Assembly (NCBI GenBank): GCA_019059635.1
Contig: JAGVRJ010000001.1
Span: forward strand, 3,596,001-3,660,000
Direction of reading: 5' to 3'
From: Proales similis
Taxonomy: Eukaryota > Rotifera > Eurotatoria > Ploima > Proalidae
DNA: 64,000 nucleotides
Shown here: in pieces, positions 45,701-61,293 of the stretch
Layout of the letters: each line of letters begins with the position of its first letter
Numbering within the stretch: the stretch's first letter is position 1
Notes under the pieces: generated by a model
What the model saw: the letters and a program-made list of their open reading frames with translations, nothing else
Database searches by the model: none
What the model was told of the DNA's origin: nothing
Position numbers and translations under genes: made by a program

Positions 45701-48700
45701 GCAAGCTTGTTGAAATCAAGCTCGAGACGCATACGCACGAAATCACGTTCGACGAGACTGACCAGGGCGAGGTGCTTTACATTACGAGCTTCCATTCCAA
45801 TCTGATTGCCTCAATTCACTCTCTTTTTAGCTTATCAGCAGAATGAAAAAGAACTACTCACTCAAAAGGTGATCGAGTCTCAGAAAGCTTCGCTTCTTTC
45901 AGCTGTCTGATGTCCATTCTGACTGCAGATTCATGGAGGCGTATTTCTATGCGGCCAAAGTAAAGGATCGCAAGGAGCTCACAGAGTTCGGACGCCAGGC
46001 GCTGTTCCATCTTGACATTGAGAACGCCATTCGAGTCTATCGACTGGCTCTGATGCCGGACATGGTGTTCACTCTGAACACGATCAAGGTGATTGGCGTT
46101 CAATGTCTCGCTTAATCTCCGTCTCAATCGATCTCATTCTAAAGCATATCGACGAGAAAAACTTGATCTGCGGCTACGTGCTCATGTTGCTGGGCAAGTT
46201 CGACATGGCGCAGACAATGTTCCTTAATTCGTCGTGCCCGATCGAAGCCCTGAACGTAAGCGATACAGACGAGACTTCGCTTTTGAAACAAATTCACCGC
46301 CCCGCTTCAGATGAGACGCGATCTGATGAACTGGGACGCGGCTCTCAAGCTTGCCAAAGGTCTCGCACCAAACGAGCTGCCCTACATTTCGATTGAATAC
46401 GGAAAGCAGCTCGAGTTTGTGTAAGTGCAAACGTCGTCAAGAGCTGTCTGTTTGGTCTCATTTCGTTTTGCGATGGCCTAAAAGCGGTGACTACCCGACC
46501 GCGCTTCAAATGTTCGAGAAAGGAATTACGGGCAGAGAACAGGACAAGTCGCACGATGAGCAGTGTCAGGGAGGTATTGCTCGGTGCTGTTTGAAAACAG
46601 GCGACATTCGTCGGTAAGTGGTCGAGCTGTTTCTTTCTTGGCTCTTCATTTCATCGAAATTCTTTTAAAGAGGAATTGAATTGGCGAACGAGATTCCGAA
46701 CAAACAAGTAAAGCGCGAGTGTGCGGCCATTCTCGAAAGCATTCGGGTAAGTTGCCAGTGGCCGTTAGGACGCTTGAGAGTGTTTTCTTTCATCTCGGTT
46801 ACTTGCAGCAATACATCGAGGCCGGAGAGCTGTACGAGAAGAGCGAGTCATGGGACAGAGCAGCCCAGGTCTACATAAAATGCAAAAACTGGAACCGAGT
46901 CGGCGAGCTGCTCGACTCGATCAGCTCGCCCAAGATTCACTCGCAGTACGCCAAAGCCAAAGAGGCCGACGGCTACTACAAGGAAGCGTTCAAATCGTTC
47001 ATGAAAGCGCGCGAATATGAGAACGCCATCAGAGTGCAGCTCGATCACTTGAAAAATCCCGAACAAGCGGTGAAAATAGTAAAAAAGACGCAGTCGACCG
47101 AGGGCGCCAAAATGGTGGCCAAGTTAGTATTTGTTGTCCAGTTTGTTGTGACCAGTCGCCTTTCAACTCACCTTTTAGTTTCTTTCAAAAAATCTCCGAC
47201 TACGCGTCCGCAGTTCAATTTCTGGTCATGGCTCGCTCGACCGACGAGGCGTTCAATCTGGCCCGTATGCACGGTCTAATGGAGCTCTACGGCGACTCAC
47301 TGGGCAAGTAGAGCGTTCTCTCTAGATCCTCCAGTTTCTTGTTCGAATTGGCCTCCCTATTAGGCCAAGAAGCCAATCCGGCCGAGTACGAGAGTGTGGC
47401 GATGCATTTCGAAAACGAGAACAACAGCTACCTTGCTGGCAAGTTCTACTTGCTCGCGTCCTCCTATCCAGAGGTAAGGACGGGCCCGATTTTAGCTGCG
47501 AGACAATGAAGCCTAAATTGAATGACAAAGGCGATGAGACATTTGCTGAGGAAACATCCGAACGGCGACACTGAAGCAAAAGCGATCGACCTGGCCGTGA
47601 AATGCGTGGGAAAGGCGAACAACGACGCGCTGACCAACATGCTGATCGAATTCCTGCTCGGTGTGCACGACGGAATGCCCAAGGACGCCAAGTATCTATT
47701 CAAGCTCTATCTGAGTCTGCGCAAGTACCCAGAGGCGGCCAAGACCGCCGTTCTCATCGCCAAACAAGAGCAGCAGAGTGGCAACTATCGAATGGCTCAC
47801 GACGTCCTCTTTGGCATGTACGCTGATTTGGCCAAAGAGAAGATTGCCATTCCGTCGGAGCTCAATCAAAATCTCATGATTTTGCACAGCTATGTGCTAA
47901 TCAAGGTCAGTGCCTTAAGAGTCGAAATTCTCAACGACCCTGGAGTCTGATTGAAATTCAGATACAAATCAAAATGAACAACCATTTGAAAGCGGCTCGT
48001 CTCCTGTGTCGCATTGCGGAGAACATTTCTCGATTTCCGTCTCGTAAGTTGCGGCCTCGGCTGTTTAGACCAGTGTCTGACGTGCATTTGCATCTGCAAG
48101 ATATCGTTCAAATTCTAACGTCGACCGTGATCGAATGTCAAAAAAGCGGCCTGCACAACTCGGCGTTCAACTACGCGTCCATATTGCTTCGGCCCGAGTA
48201 CAGGGACGCGATTGACGCCAAGCACAAGAAAAAGATCGAAGCGCTCGTTCGGTAGGTGCCGTCTGTCAATGGCAAGCCAAGTTAAATGTAGACGGTTAAA
48301 ATAAAATTCAATCGGCAGACATCCAGACAAGAATGAGATTGAAGAGGAAGTAACGCCATGTCCCAACTGCGACTTCAAGCTGCTTCAATACGGCTTGACT
48401 TGCCCTGGCTGTCAAATCAACATTCCATTTTGCATTGTCACGGTAATTGTCTATACGCGCCATTGTCTCATGTTCACGTGTATCTATTGCTTGCTGTCAA
48501 TTGCAGGGCGCCCACATGATCCGAGAAGACTTCACAGCTTGTCCCAAATGCGACTTTCCTGCTCTCTACTCTGAATTCATGCAGTAAGTGCTCCACAGCT
48601 GCCAGGTGCATTGAAATAGTCGCTCACTCGCTCTCGCTTTTAGATATCTGGACAGTGAGCCCAATTGTCCGATGTGCTCGCAGCCAGTCGCTATTGACGA

Positions 48701-48785
48701 CGTTAAAAAACTGCACGAAATCGATAAATATCTTAAAAAGAAAATGGACGATCAAGAAGAGAACACAAGCGACCTGGCTGCATGA
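42763..48785 (+). CDS. WDR19: IFT144 / WDR19, intraflagellar transport complex A subunit
   Basis: About 31 small exons, from a 15-nt first exon (42763-42777) to 48644-48785, follow the whole WDR19 protein. The WD40 N-terminus includes [34 protein letters not shown] and [14 protein letters not shown]; then [22 protein letters not shown] and DDKSEGYIF. The TPR region has [67 protein letters not shown] and [17 protein letters not shown]. Zinc-ribbon cysteines close it (CPNC, CPGC, CPKC, CPMC). IFT144 is an IFT-A core subunit for retrograde ciliary transport and membrane-protein entry. The intron at 47304-47363 has a GC donor; reading GT two bases on would leave a stop. AATAAA at 48811-48816. Confidence 0.96.
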
Positions 48786-48928
48786 ATCCAGCATTGTCGT
48801 GGTGTTTGGCAATAAACTGTTTCTCAACACTAGTCCCAAAAATTCAATTGAATAGCTGACTGCTGTCTATTTTGTTTATTGAATTGACTAGGACGAGCAA
48901 GATAGAGAGAGAGACAACAGAAAACCAT

Positions 48929-49829
48929 TCAATCATGGGCACTAGTTGTAGTCTGAGCAGAGGCCACTTGAGCTTGAGCTTGGGCAAGACTTAGTCGCTT
49001 ATCTGCTTCTAGCTGCGCATGGAGCTGGGGCTGTACTAAGCGAAAGTCAAGGCTCGATCGGCTGTTTATTGTCTCGTAGTCTGAGCAAGTCACCTTCAAA
49101 TGCGGCGTGTCTACAAGCGCTTTGAGCAAGTTTGAGCAAGAAGCGAACTTACATTGATGCTGGATTCCTCGTCCATTTCGTCTGGCTGAATGCATTCGTC
49201 AGGAAAGAAGAAGCTGGGAAGAATGAGCGAAAGGCAAATGAACAATGAGCCCACGCAGAACATGACCAGTCCATAGACCTTGCACGACTCGATGATGTGA
49301 TGACGCTGCCACTGTTTCTCATCGAATAAATCGGGCTCGATAGGATAATTGAACGACTGATCGTCATGCCAAAAGCCGAATACCATCGCGCCCATGCCGA
49401 AGACGACTACTAAAATTCCGAACCAAAATGTAAAACTCCAGGCTGCTTTGGCCCATCTAATCAAGCTTAAGTAGCCGCACGTGAGCCCCGCATTAGGAAA
49501 TTTTAATCGTTAGCAAAGCAAAGCATTACCACTCTGGCCTCAGCTGATGGTTCTTTTCAATTGCGACTGGCTCTTCTTTGCTTTCGTAGAATTCGTCCAG
49601 GTAGGACTTGATGCCGAAGCAGCGCATTGAACTTGCCTCGCTGAAATCATTCACTTCACAGTTCTCGACTATGCCCGGCAATCGCTGCAAACGAAGATTT
49701 GGGCGGTCAGTCAAAAGACTCATTAATAAAGAAATCGGCTCAGTCTCTTGCCTGCTCTGGCCTGTCAGATTCAAAGCAAATAAACCCTCCTGGTGCTGTA
49801 GTTGTTGTTGGGGCGTTATTTTGGCTCAT
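48929..49829 (-). CDS. Uncharacterised two-pass membrane protein
   Basis: Modelled as four minus-strand exons, 49829-49752, 49684-49530, 49465-49153 and 49093-48929 (236 residues). A short cytoplasmic start leads to a Cys-containing soluble stretch (LPGIVENCEVNDF), then TM1 (WSFTFWFGILVVVFGMGAMVFGF), a loop ending in QRHHIIESCKVYG, TM2 (VMFCVGSLFICLSLILPSFFF) and an acidic, then Gln/Ala-rich tail. I do not recognise the family. Joining exons 1 and 2 requires a GC donor (GCAAGA) at 49751. The alternative is translation from an ATG at 49723 in a longer exon 2. Downstream joins are standard and phase-consistent. Confidence 0.65.
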
Positions 49830-50751
49830 TTGGTGACTTTTAGTTTCTTTTCGTTTCAAAGTCTTGTCTTTGGTCTTGTTTTATTCGTATCGCGATTGAT
49901 TCATTCCAGAGAGGGCGAGACAGACAGAGAGAGAGAGAGCAATACAAGAAGAGAATTTGATGTGTGCTCGAGACAATGGAGCAATGCAACTTAATAAATA
50001 CGGTTTTACAACCGCATAAAATAACGGAAGCTCCGAAAGGGCACTGATGGGCATAAAAAAATCAATACAGAATGAAAGTGACGGCTACAATCGTCTGACG
50101 GCTTCAGTCAGATGGCGCCCACACAGCATAATTTGCAATCATTGGCTCGGCCATTCCTCAATAATGCGCCTTCATTCATGATTGCATTTGATTTCCTGTC
50201 CTTTCAATAACCTGTGTCATTTGCGAGTCTAAAACGCTCATAGACGCTCGAATATTAACCTGAGCTTCATTAAACATTCAACCAAGCAAGCATCTCCAAG
50301 TAACTTGCCTCTTCTTCTTCTCATCGCCGTCCCCAGACAGAAGCAGATATTGACACGCCGATCAAGACGATTCGCTCTTCCAATTTCTCTTCTCTTCCTG
50401 TCTGTTGGAGTTTTGCTTCTCATTCTCAGATTCATTTTACAATTCTAAGCATTTCATGATTCCGAACATCGTCCAATCGTATCAAGCGAAGCCCAGCAAG
50501 ACCTTTACTGCCTCAGTATTAGGTCTCATCTCACACCTATATATCTCGCTCTCCCTCTCTGTTTCTCCTGCGTCTTTGCCAAGTCTTCGATATCGTTCCC
50601 TTTTTTTTCTGAGCTCCCCTCTCGCCATCAACATTCTCGACCCGGCTTATTTGGTTCTGAGCCATCAAGTGAAATAGAATATGCCGATTCGAGCGACCTA
50701 GTGACATAGACTAAAATCTCCGCGCAGCAACATGCATATGCAACTCTCAAC

Positions 50752-50758
50752 TGACGTG
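50752..50758 (+). promoter_or_regulatory. Candidate unfolded-protein-response element (TGACGTG)
   Basis: TGACGTG is the core of the UPRE bound by XBP1/ATF6. It sits about 110 bp before the Ero1 ATG, with a TATA-like sequence downstream. Ero1 is a conserved UPR target, so the placement is sensible, though a 7-mer alone is weak evidence. Confidence 0.4.
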
Positions 50759-50792
50759 TCATTTAGCTGCGCAGCGAACACATCATTGAAAA

Positions 50793-50803
50793 ATTATCAT
50801 AAT
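50793..50803. promoter_or_regulatory. Recurrent promoter palindrome ATTATCATAAT
   Basis: Perfect inverted repeat ATTAT-C-ATAAT. The same 11-mer occurs at 31414-31424 and 57732-57742, each time in a gene-start region. Function unknown. Confidence 0.35.
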
Positions 50804-50863
50804 TGCAGCCAATATATATGTGTTCTCTAATATCCGATTGAAAGCCAAGTCGAACGCTTAGGA

Positions 50864-53063
50864 ATGATAAATAAAGGCCAATTCTGGACCTGCTTGGTTG
50901 TGGCGGCAGTTTTCTGCTCGCTTTTGACCGCAGAGTCTATTTTCCAAAATCAAAATTCAAAGCCTTTTGACGAGAGCCAAGATTGCTTTTGCAAGGTAAA
51001 CCCAGTCGAGTCGGCTAAATTGCATTTCTCTCCTAATCGTCCCTTTCTCTCTCTTGAACGCGGCGACCTAAAGCTCAACGGCGATGTAGACGATTGCACT
51101 TGCAGTATAGACTCAATAGATCGCTTCAACAACTATCAAGTTCTGCCCCGGCTTCAATACATTGTCCAGAGGGACTTTTTCCGCTACGTCAAAGTCAATC
51201 TGAACAAAGTGTGCAAGTTCTGGCCCGTTGACGCCCGATGCACTCTGAAGGACTGTCACGTAAAAGTCTGCAATAAGGAGGACTTGCCCAAGAGCTTTCT
51301 CGATCAAGTTGAAAAAGTGAGTTTTTTTTGTGTCTTTTCACCTAGGCGCGCGTGTTTTAGTCGAATCAGGCCGATTTGTACCAATATAGAACTAACATCC
51401 TTCTGTTCTTGATTTTCTAATATTTTTTGCTTTTTTTTTGTTCCTTTTTTTATGTTTAGCATGAGAGCTTAGAGAAGGCTTCACCAATGAAAGCTAAGGT
51501 TTGTTTGCCAGTGCTTAAACCTCTTTCATCCCCTCTCTCTCTATCTTTCGCTTTTAACTGTTCTGTGTCCATTATTTTCCTCTTGCCTATGCTCTTGCAT
51601 CGCACTTGTGGCTTGTTTCAATCACATCTAATGGCTCAGCTTAGTGTCAATTCAATTTCGAATTTGTAAAAAGCGCATCTAAAATGAATTTTTCTGTCAT
51701 TCGGTCCGTTTGAAAAGGAGCCAGCCGACGACTGCGAGCAGTCAAATCCACTGGGCCATCTTAATCAATCGCTCACCGACGAGAATCTCAAAACGTTCGA
51801 AGAGTGGAAGAGATACGACGATGCACAAGACAATTTCTGTGAGCCTGACGGTGAGCGCGCTTTCGCAATTTTTTAATCATGTGCGATGCTCAATGTCACC
51901 ATCTAATGCCTGTCTAGACGAGACAATGTCACAAGCACAGTACTACGATCTGGTCGCCAATCCTGAACAATACACCGGCTACAAGGGCCCTCACGCACAC
52001 AAGATCTGGAATTCGATCTACAACGAGAACTGCTTTGACGAGTGAGTCCTTCGAACTTTCAGGCAAACCGGTGCGTTTGATTAATGCGCCTTTCCAAAGG
52101 GAGCAGAGGCCAACGATAGAAAACATGTTCGGACCGGAGAAAGGTAGCAATCTGTTGACTTAAAAAATTCAATCAATCGATAAATCCAACTTGGGCACCT
52201 TAAACCAGAGACTTGTCTGGAACGAAGAGTATTCTATCGACTCGTGTCTGGCCTACACACGAGCATAAATATTCACCTGTCGGCCAGATATCTTCACAAA
52301 GGAGTGCTGAACCAGCCCGATTACTGGGGACCCAATCCGGAAGAGTTCAAGCGACGCTTCGATCCAGAAACAACAAGAGGCCAAGGACCCCAGTGGCTCA
52401 AGAATCTCTACTTTCTCTATTTGGTTGAGCTGAGAGCCATAAGTAAGGCTGCTCCTTACTTGGCCAAGCAAGCGTTCTTCTCCGGGCACAGCCGTGAGAC
52501 CGACGAGCAAACTCAAGAGGCCATCCAGGAACTGCTCACCATAATAGCTCGATTTGAGAATCATTTCAATGAGAGCTCACTGTTTAGAGGAAATGGCGCC
52601 AAAACGCTTAACCTAAAAGTAAGTTCTGACTTCATCGCTCTGACGTATTTTGCATAAATTTGTCTTTATCCGTCAAGGAGCAGTTCAAGCAAAAGTTCAG
52701 AAACATCACTCGAATTATGGACTGTGTTGGCTGTGACAAGTGCCGACTTTGGGGCAAAGTGCAGACGAAGGCATTGGGCACTGCGCTCAAGATTCTCTTC
52801 TCCGGTCAAACAGACGAGAGCAAACCGTTTCAGCTGGACAGAACCGAAATCGTTTCCCTGTTCAATGGCTTTGCAAGGTAATTATGACAACGCAATCAAG
52901 ACTCTTTAACGCATTTGGCTCATTCGGTCGAAGGTTATCGACAAGTATTGCGGAAATTGAAAAATTCCGCGACAGCATTTCGGATCTAAATAGCAAGGCT
53001 TCGAGCTTAGGAAATAAAAAGGACAAATGCCAAGAAACGAGGGACGACTGGTTCGGTAGCTAA
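50864..53063 (+). CDS. ERO1: Ero1, ER oxidoreductin (thiol oxidase for PDI)
   Basis: Nine exons (50864-50995, 51074-51316, 51460-51498, 51718-51850, 51918-52041, 52100-52143, 52209-52618, 52678-52877, 52934-53063) give 484 residues. A signal peptide (about 1-24) precedes CFCK, then the shuttle-cysteine segment [14 protein letters not shown]. Core motifs include [43 protein letters not shown] and [15 protein letters not shown]. The catalytic CxxCxxC is CVGCDKC in [14 protein letters not shown]. Ero1 oxidises PDI using FAD and oxygen in the ER lumen. The first intron is a multiple of three without stops, so it could pass for coding, but the Ero1 family has no counterpart of it. The tail past [10 protein letters not shown] is short and poorly conserved, as usual. 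Confidence 0.97.
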
Positions 53064-53456
53064 TCCCGGATACGGCGCCATCGCAACAACCAAACATCTC
53101 GGATCTCATTGCGCGACCAATTGATAACAAAAAAAAAACAAAACGCCGCAGCACACATCCTCTATCCGGCCACATATTTCTTTTATTCTTTATTTTCCGC
53201 CAACAACAATCGCTTTAGTCGTATGAATTGTAAAATAAAAATGAATTCGTTTTGCGCCGATTTATGCCTGGTAAATCAAACAAGTTTATTCTTGGTACCT
53301 CGATCCCTTTTTTATGTGAAAGAAATTTCTGCTTCAATTTTGACGATGGATGCTCGTCAATATTGACTAAAATGGCAATTTATTCTTAAAATTTCAAAAA
53401 TGAATTTCAGAATTCCTATTCAAGGATTTTCGGACTGCATTCGGAAGATGGCTTGC
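53064..53456. other. Convergent 3' region of Ero1 and GALE copy 1
   Basis: Ero1 3' flank and GALE copy 1 3' flank. From about 53335 the sequence is nearly identical to the flank of GALE copy 2 (from about 55890), so this is one end of the duplicated unit. TTTATT near 53381 is a minus-strand poly(A) signal. Confidence 0.6.
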
Positions 53457-58215
<4,759 letters not shown>

Positions 58216-59118
58216 ATGAGTGACAAAGCGCCCGACATAAATCAGCTTCTCAAGAGCATGATCGAGAAATCAAGCGCCAACCAGCCGTCCGCACAACCGC
58301 CACTATTTCCGGCCAACGTTAGACCGCTCACTGAACAAGAGCTCCTGCTCTCTTCTCAACCTTCAACAGTGTCACAACAGGCGCAGAGCTCGCTATACGC
58401 TTCGGTCCTAAACTCGATCCCGCTGCCGAATATGCCCGAACTTGAGCCAATTGCAGGCAACGCAAGTCTGAACTACACGAACGTTAACGCTAACCTTAGC
58501 TCCACATTCAGCAGCATGTCAATATCAACAGAACAGAGCGATGCGATGTACCCTCAGGCGACGAGACAAGCTCATAGCAATTTCTATCAGAGTAGCAGCT
58601 TTCGAATGGGCACCAACGTCGAAATAGACCAGAGCAGACTCAGAGGCATGAACCGTTCGTTCAACGACTCGGCCAACTCAAGCTTTGCCGACGTACAATC
58701 GGCAGAGGCGAATGGCATTTACATGCCGGGCACAGCCAGTTTAATAAAAGACGTTGACAAGCATCTGATGGTCATCTTACGCGACGGCAAGATCCTGAGC
58801 GGCTATTTGAGAAGCATAGATCAGTTTGCCAATCTGTTGCTCTCCAGCACTGTCGAGCGTGTGCAAGTCGGCAACAAATATGGCGAGATCCCGCGCGGCG
58901 TCTACTTGGTCAGAGGCGAGAATGTTGTACTGATCGGCGAGCTAGACTCCTCCGTGCCCATCAAGTATGACATGATCAAAGTGGACGCTAACGAGATAGT
59001 TGAGCTTAAAAAGCTCGAGAGCGCCAAACAGAAAGAGCTCGAGCAGAATAAAAAGAAAGCGATGCTAAACAGATGCTTCTTGCCGCAGTCTGACTCCATA
59101 TTCGACGAGTATTACTAA
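58216..59118 (+). CDS. LSM1: LSM1 with a long N-terminal extension
   Basis: Single-exon frame of 300 residues from an ATG at 58216. Residues 170-300 are a full LSM1: MPGTASLIKDVDKHLMVILRDGK (Sm1), LRSIDQFANLLLSSTVERV, IPRGVYLVRGENVVLIGE (Sm2) and a charged C-terminal helix ending DSIFDEYY. LSM1 assembles with LSM2-7 and Pat1 on 3' ends of deadenylated mRNAs to promote decapping. The first 169 residues have no equivalent in human or yeast LSM1: they are disordered, Ser/Asn/Gln-rich, with INQLLKSMIEK and RPLTEQELLLSSQ as likely helices. The Met at 170 (58723) coincides with the canonical start, so a short form is also possible. Plus-strand AATAAA signals lie near 59488 and 59495. Confidence 0.9.
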   Translation: MSDKAPDINQLLKSMIEKSSANQPSAQPPLFPANVRPLTEQELLLSSQPSTVSQQAQSSLYASVLNSIPLPNMPELEPIAGNASLNYTNVNANLSSTFSSMSISTEQSDAMYPQATRQAHSNFYQSSSFRMGTNVEIDQSRLRGMNRSFNDSANSSFADVQSAEANGIYMPGTASLIKDVDKHLMVILRDGKILSGYLRSIDQFANLLLSSTVERVQVGNKYGEIPRGVYLVRGENVVLIGELDSSVPIKYDMIKVDANEIVELKKLESAKQKELEQNKKKAMLNRCFLPQSDSIFDEYY

Positions 59119-59572
59119 TTATTCTTTTAATGAATTCAGCATTTTATATCGACGTCTCTCTCTCTCTCTCTCAATCTCGCTCGTTCTATTTGTCGCCCTG
59201 GCTACGTTGCCCTCTCATCCTCTGTCTCTCTCTCTCTCTCTATCTCTCTCCGTATCTGTCTTAATTTGATTATATATCATCTTTAAACTGCCTTCTTCTC
59301 ATACTATTCAGTTTCGACACTCAAATGTCCAGTATTTCCGGCTCATTTTCTTTTTCGCTCATTTTGATTTTTCGTTTCCTCCCTTTTTTCGTCTCCACCT
59401 CAAACGCGTCTATCGCCTTTTGCCTTTTAATATTCGTCTTCGCTCTATACAACAGCTTGCCTAAAATGCCAATTTATATATTTAAGAATAAACCAATAAA
59501 TAAGCCGATCATTCCGGTCCCCGATCGATGCAGCAACCCTTTGCCGAGCAAAAGTAACACGAGTTGCCTTGT
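59119..59572. other. Convergent 3' region with CT microsatellites
   Basis: CT runs at about 59155-59172 and 59224-59250, LSM1 poly(A) signals near 59488-59500, and the H1 3' end. The intact plus-strand frame at 59325-59684 is pyrimidine-rich, overlaps H1 and is not considered coding. Confidence 0.5.
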
Positions 59573-60100
59573 TTATTTATTTCTATTGCTATTGAGTGTG
59601 GATCGTTTGCGCGGGCTTTTTACTTTGAGAAAAGTCTTTCTCGTCTTCCTCGGACTCGGTTTGGTGTCGGTGACAGGCGCTTGAGATTTTGGCTCGGCCT
59701 TGTTTGGCTTTGACTTTTGAGCTTGCTCATCGGCGTTGACACTTGTTTTCTTCGCCTCTTCTTTGGTCGACTCTTTACGCGATCCGGACGTTTGGAGTTT
59801 GAATGAGCCAGTTGCTCCGATGCCGGTCTCTTGTCGAAGCAGGCCGCTCTGAACGCCTCTCTTGAGAGCGGCGTTCAAATGCTGATTGGCAGATCGCTGA
59901 TCTATGCTGTACGAGCCAGTAATGTGCTTTAGAATGGCCTGGCGCGATAAGCCCGATCGTTTTTTGTTGCCTCGGAGCGCTTCTGCGATCATGTTCAGAT
60001 AGGAGGGATGCGCAGGCTTGGTGCTCTTTTTGGCCACCGCGCTTCGACTCGGCTTCACTCTGCTCGAGCTTTTCTGCGTCTTATTGTTCGTCTTGGCCAT
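59573..60100 (-). CDS. H1: Linker histone H1
   Basis: Intronless 175-residue protein. A short basic N-tail precedes the winged-helix H15 globular domain (about 30-105): HPSYLNMIAEALRG, KKRSGLSRQAILKHI, NQHLNAALKRGVQSGLLRQ and GIGATGSFKL, all standard. The C-tail is lysine-rich with SPRK and KSPRKR motifs, which are CDK-type sites in H1. H1 binds the nucleosome dyad and linker DNA. It is a single gene here, not in a histone cluster, and TTTATT overlaps its stop, so a polyadenylated, replication-independent variant is possible. The ATG at 60100 is the first in frame. Confidence 0.95.
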   Translation of the reverse strand: MAKTNNKTQKSSSRVKPSRSAVAKKSTKPAHPSYLNMIAEALRGNKKRSGLSRQAILKHITGSYSIDQRSANQHLNAALKRGVQSGLLRQETGIGATGSFKLQTSGSRKESTKEEAKKTSVNADEQAQKSKPNKAEPKSQAPVTDTKPSPRKTRKTFLKVKSPRKRSTLNSNRNK

Positions 60101-60181
60101 CTCCCTTTCTCTCTCTCTCTCTATATCTCTGCTCGATTCTGTTATCAGAGCTCTTGCTTGACTTGATGCTTCTATTTCGTA

Positions 60182-60583
60182 TCAATCAGAGCTGCAACCA
60201 TCTCTTACTTTTATAGACTCGAATGTGCATGGACACGAGCGGCGGAGAAGCTCAATTATGCGATCACTCACATTCACTTGTTTTCCGCTCTTTTCTGTTC
60301 GCTTGTGCTGCTTATTCAAGTTTGCGACCGATTTAATGGATTTTAGATCCACTCTGCCGCTGAACGCGATGGCGAATTTGAGGCCGACCTCTCCAAAGAG
60401 CGAGTGACTGCATAAACTTAAAGCAAGTGGATTGTGTGCGAACAGGAAACGGCAAGTTTCTTTCAGGGCCTTGTTTAAGCCGGCACTTAGCAGCAGATTA
60501 AACTGGAATATGTTTGAACTGTGAAATGATGCTAAGTCGCAATTATTCACCACATCCACGTCCACTGGGATCACTCGGTCCAA
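60182..60583 (-). CDS. Candidate Rpp14-like RNase P/MRP subunit (partial model)
   Basis: An open frame on the minus strand contains VDVDVVNNCDLASF, IFQFNLLLSAGLNKALKE, LFGEVG and a downstream CPCTFESIKV. Their order and spacing resemble Rpp14/Pop5-family proteins (a substrate-facing beta strand, a helix leading to FGE-G, a final beta hairpin). Two in-frame inserts relative to that family (around CRFLFAHNP and ANLNKQHKRTEKSGK) could be short introns. No ATG begins this frame, so a first exon must lie further upstream, perhaps near 60600-60925, but I could not place it. This is a suggestion from pattern, not a firm match. Frames of similar length on the opposite strand match nothing I know. Confidence 0.35.
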   Translation of the reverse strand: MDRVIPVDVDVVNNCDLASFHSSNIFQFNLLLSAGLNKALKETCRFLFAHNPLALSLCSHSLFGEVGLKFAIAFSGRVDLKSIKSVANLNKQHKRTEKSGKQVNVSDRIIELLRRSCPCTFESIKVRDGCSSD

Positions 60584-61250
60584 TCGTGAAGCATTTCACT
60601 TTTCTAATCGATTAGAGTGATGCGTGTCAAAAATAGCTCTTCTGTGTGTGTGTTGACGCTTGGCGTTCAAGACAAGCAGCACTGCTGTCTGCTCTAGTTA
60701 AGCCCTGGGTGCCAGGCGGTATCTGCATGAATAAGCGCTTCTCACGCAACCATTTTGTTTCCGTTTCTTTGGGCGACAACAATCTTGCGCTGGGATGTGA
60801 GCTTGAATTTATCTTGAACTCGAATGCATCGCTCGACAAGACGCCAGATTTTGTCGAGGAATTTATCGAGCATGCGACATCTACTCCTTTCCGCTTGCCT
60901 GTTCATCGACGTATTCAGACGTCATAATCTATCTAGTTTCAGTATTTAGACTCTGAAATCGGCCTGAGCGCTTTTGCTCTGAGTAGAATTCAAAACTTTG
61001 ACGGTCTTCATTCGCTCTTGTTTGATTTGCTTTTAAGCTAAAACTCTGCTCACGGGCGTGATTTGATGGATTGATGGAGGCAATCTGAATCTGGTAATGC
61101 GCGTTTCCTTTTTGCGGCTTAAAATAGTGATCATTGATTTTTCGAATGAAAGTTGAAGAGTGAATAAAAGCGCTAATGTAGCTTATGATTGATTTTGTGT
61201 ATCGGGTGCTCTTCGCTCCCTGCCTCTCTTTTATCGGCCATTTCTTTCCT

Positions 61251-61251
<1 letters not shown>

Positions 61252-61290
<39 letters not shown>
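61252..61290. repeat. CA dinucleotide microsatellite
   Basis: Uninterrupted CA repeat of about 39 bases, the longest dinucleotide run in the window. Confidence 0.95.

Positions 61291-61293
<3 letters not shown>

Larger units (their letters stand above)
49830..50863. other. Intergenic region, Ero1 promoter side
   Basis: No gene seen. The Ero1-proximal end has TGACGTG at 50752-50758, the ATTATCATAAT palindrome at 50793-50803 and a TATA-like AATATATATG at 50811-50820. Confidence 0.5.

Noticed and set aside
47308-47334. An 18- or 27-bp intron in WDR19
   Set aside because: Far below animal intron size; the GC-AG intron of 60 bp fits phase and protein alignment.
51001-51073. Ero1 exon 1-2 read as one exon with a longer N-terminus
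   Set aside because: The in-frame 78-bp segment has GT...AG ends and no counterpart in the Ero1 family.
59325-59684. 119-codon plus-strand frame between LSM1 and H1
   Set aside because: Pyrimidine-rich, overlaps the H1 3' end, and contains LSM1 poly(A) signals.
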